23,132 bases of DNA from NCBI GenBank assembly GCA_023268955.1, contig JALRJW010000278.1:1-23132 (forward strand), written 5' to 3'. Shown piece by piece: positions 22,863 through 23,132 of the stretch; positions within the stretch are counted from its first letter, which is position 1, and every line of letters begins with the position of its first letter. This DNA is from Aliarcobacter sp. (GTDB taxonomy: Bacteria > Campylobacterota > Campylobacteria > Campylobacterales > Arcobacteraceae). The notes under the pieces are model-generated. The model made no database searches and was not told the origin of the DNA. It worked only from the letters and a program-made list of their open reading frames with translations. A program made the position numbers and the translations under genes.

Positions 22863-23132
22863 TTAAATAACAAAGAAGTCGACACCTTTTCCATAAGCAC
22901 TATAAACACAATAACGTAGTGCATCAAATAAATGGTTATTCTTATCAACTGGTTTATTTATGATTGTTCCATCTTTCATTTGATCCCAATAATAGGTTTG
23001 ATATTCTTTGATAAAATTCTTTGATTCTTTAGAAAGATAAATATCATATTCTTTTAGCAGATTAATTCCTGCGTTTACAGAACCTTGACCTTTTACAGCT
23101 GGTTTTGCTAATAGACCCCCCCTGCGTAAATC
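22863..23132 (-). CDS. Phage terminase large subunit, C-terminal end
   Basis: The last 89 residues and stop of a terminase large subunit; the 5' part lies beyond the window. It shows VKGQGSVNAGINLLKEYDIY, then KEYQTYYWDQ and the nuclease-domain end NNHLFDALRYCVY, where the late Asp belongs to the metal site of the terminase nuclease. Terminase cuts and pumps phage DNA into the portal encoded next. It ends 29 bases before the portal ATG. Its frame is intact across a run of seven C (plus strand) near the window end. Confidence 0.85.
   Translation of the reverse strand, partial: DLRRGGLLAKPAVKGQGSVNAGINLLKEYDIYLSKESKNFIKEYQTYYWDQMKDGTIINKPVDKNNHLFDALRYCVYSAYGKGVDFFVI

Noticed and set aside
21298..23132. 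Integrated prophage with attachment site in fusA
   Set aside because: No integrase, tRNA or flanking direct repeat is visible, and the join is between the middle of EF-G and the 3' end of a head gene, not a phage end.

Overview
The window is strongly AT-rich. Most genes have AAGGAG-type ribosome sites and TATAAT -10 boxes, two of them in the extended TTTTTGATATAAT form described for Campylobacterota sigma-70 promoters. Protein content (one-locus sox cluster, CZB chemoreceptor, EF-G tail ending in KKRNG) suggests an Arcobacter-group, sulfur-oxidising member of the Campylobacterota. This is inferred from gene content and signals; no search was run. No gap between genes exceeds about 210 bases. 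I saw no tRNA, rRNA, CRISPR array or insertion sequence.

Region 1 (1-3919, minus): the 5' part of a U32-family protein, then a 969-residue methyl-accepting chemotaxis protein with two Cache repeats, HAMP, signalling tip, zinc-binding CZB domain and a C-terminal EWESF tail resembling the CheR/CheB tether.

Region 2 (4085-9989): a periplasmic sulfur-trafficking neighbourhood. Genes alternate strands with hairpins in the convergent gaps: secreted rhodanese (+), degenerate HD-GYP protein (-), SoxH-like metallo-beta-lactamase-fold protein (+), secreted alpha/beta hydrolase (-), secreted rhodanese plus metallo-beta-lactamase-like fusion (+), then a MOSC-DsrE pair (-).

Region 3 (10137-17815, minus): a complete thiosulfate-oxidising sox cluster in the order soxC-soxD-soxX-soxY-soxZ-soxA-lipoprotein (SoxK-like position)-rhodanese (SoxL-like position)-soxB. 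SoxAX would load thiosulfate onto the SoxYZ carrier, SoxB would hydrolyse sulfate off, and SoxCD would oxidise the remaining sulfane sulfur. A strong intrinsic-terminator hairpin lies inside the cluster, just before the rhodanese and soxB. An 11-bp inverted repeat overlaps the likely promoter of soxC.

Region 4 (18026-21297, minus): recN and nadK, coupled by a TAATG overlap, and the C-terminal third of elongation factor G with a strong terminator.

Region 5 (about 21298-23132, minus): foreign phage DNA. The end of a terminase large subunit gene is followed by an HK97-type portal gene that runs in frame into EF-G at codon 512/513. The portal gene lacks a Shine-Dalgarno site and has a Bacteroidota-style TAnnTTTG element. 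The likeliest explanation is an assembly chimera rather than a natural fusion; the last 1.8 kb should not be assigned to the same organism without read-level checking.
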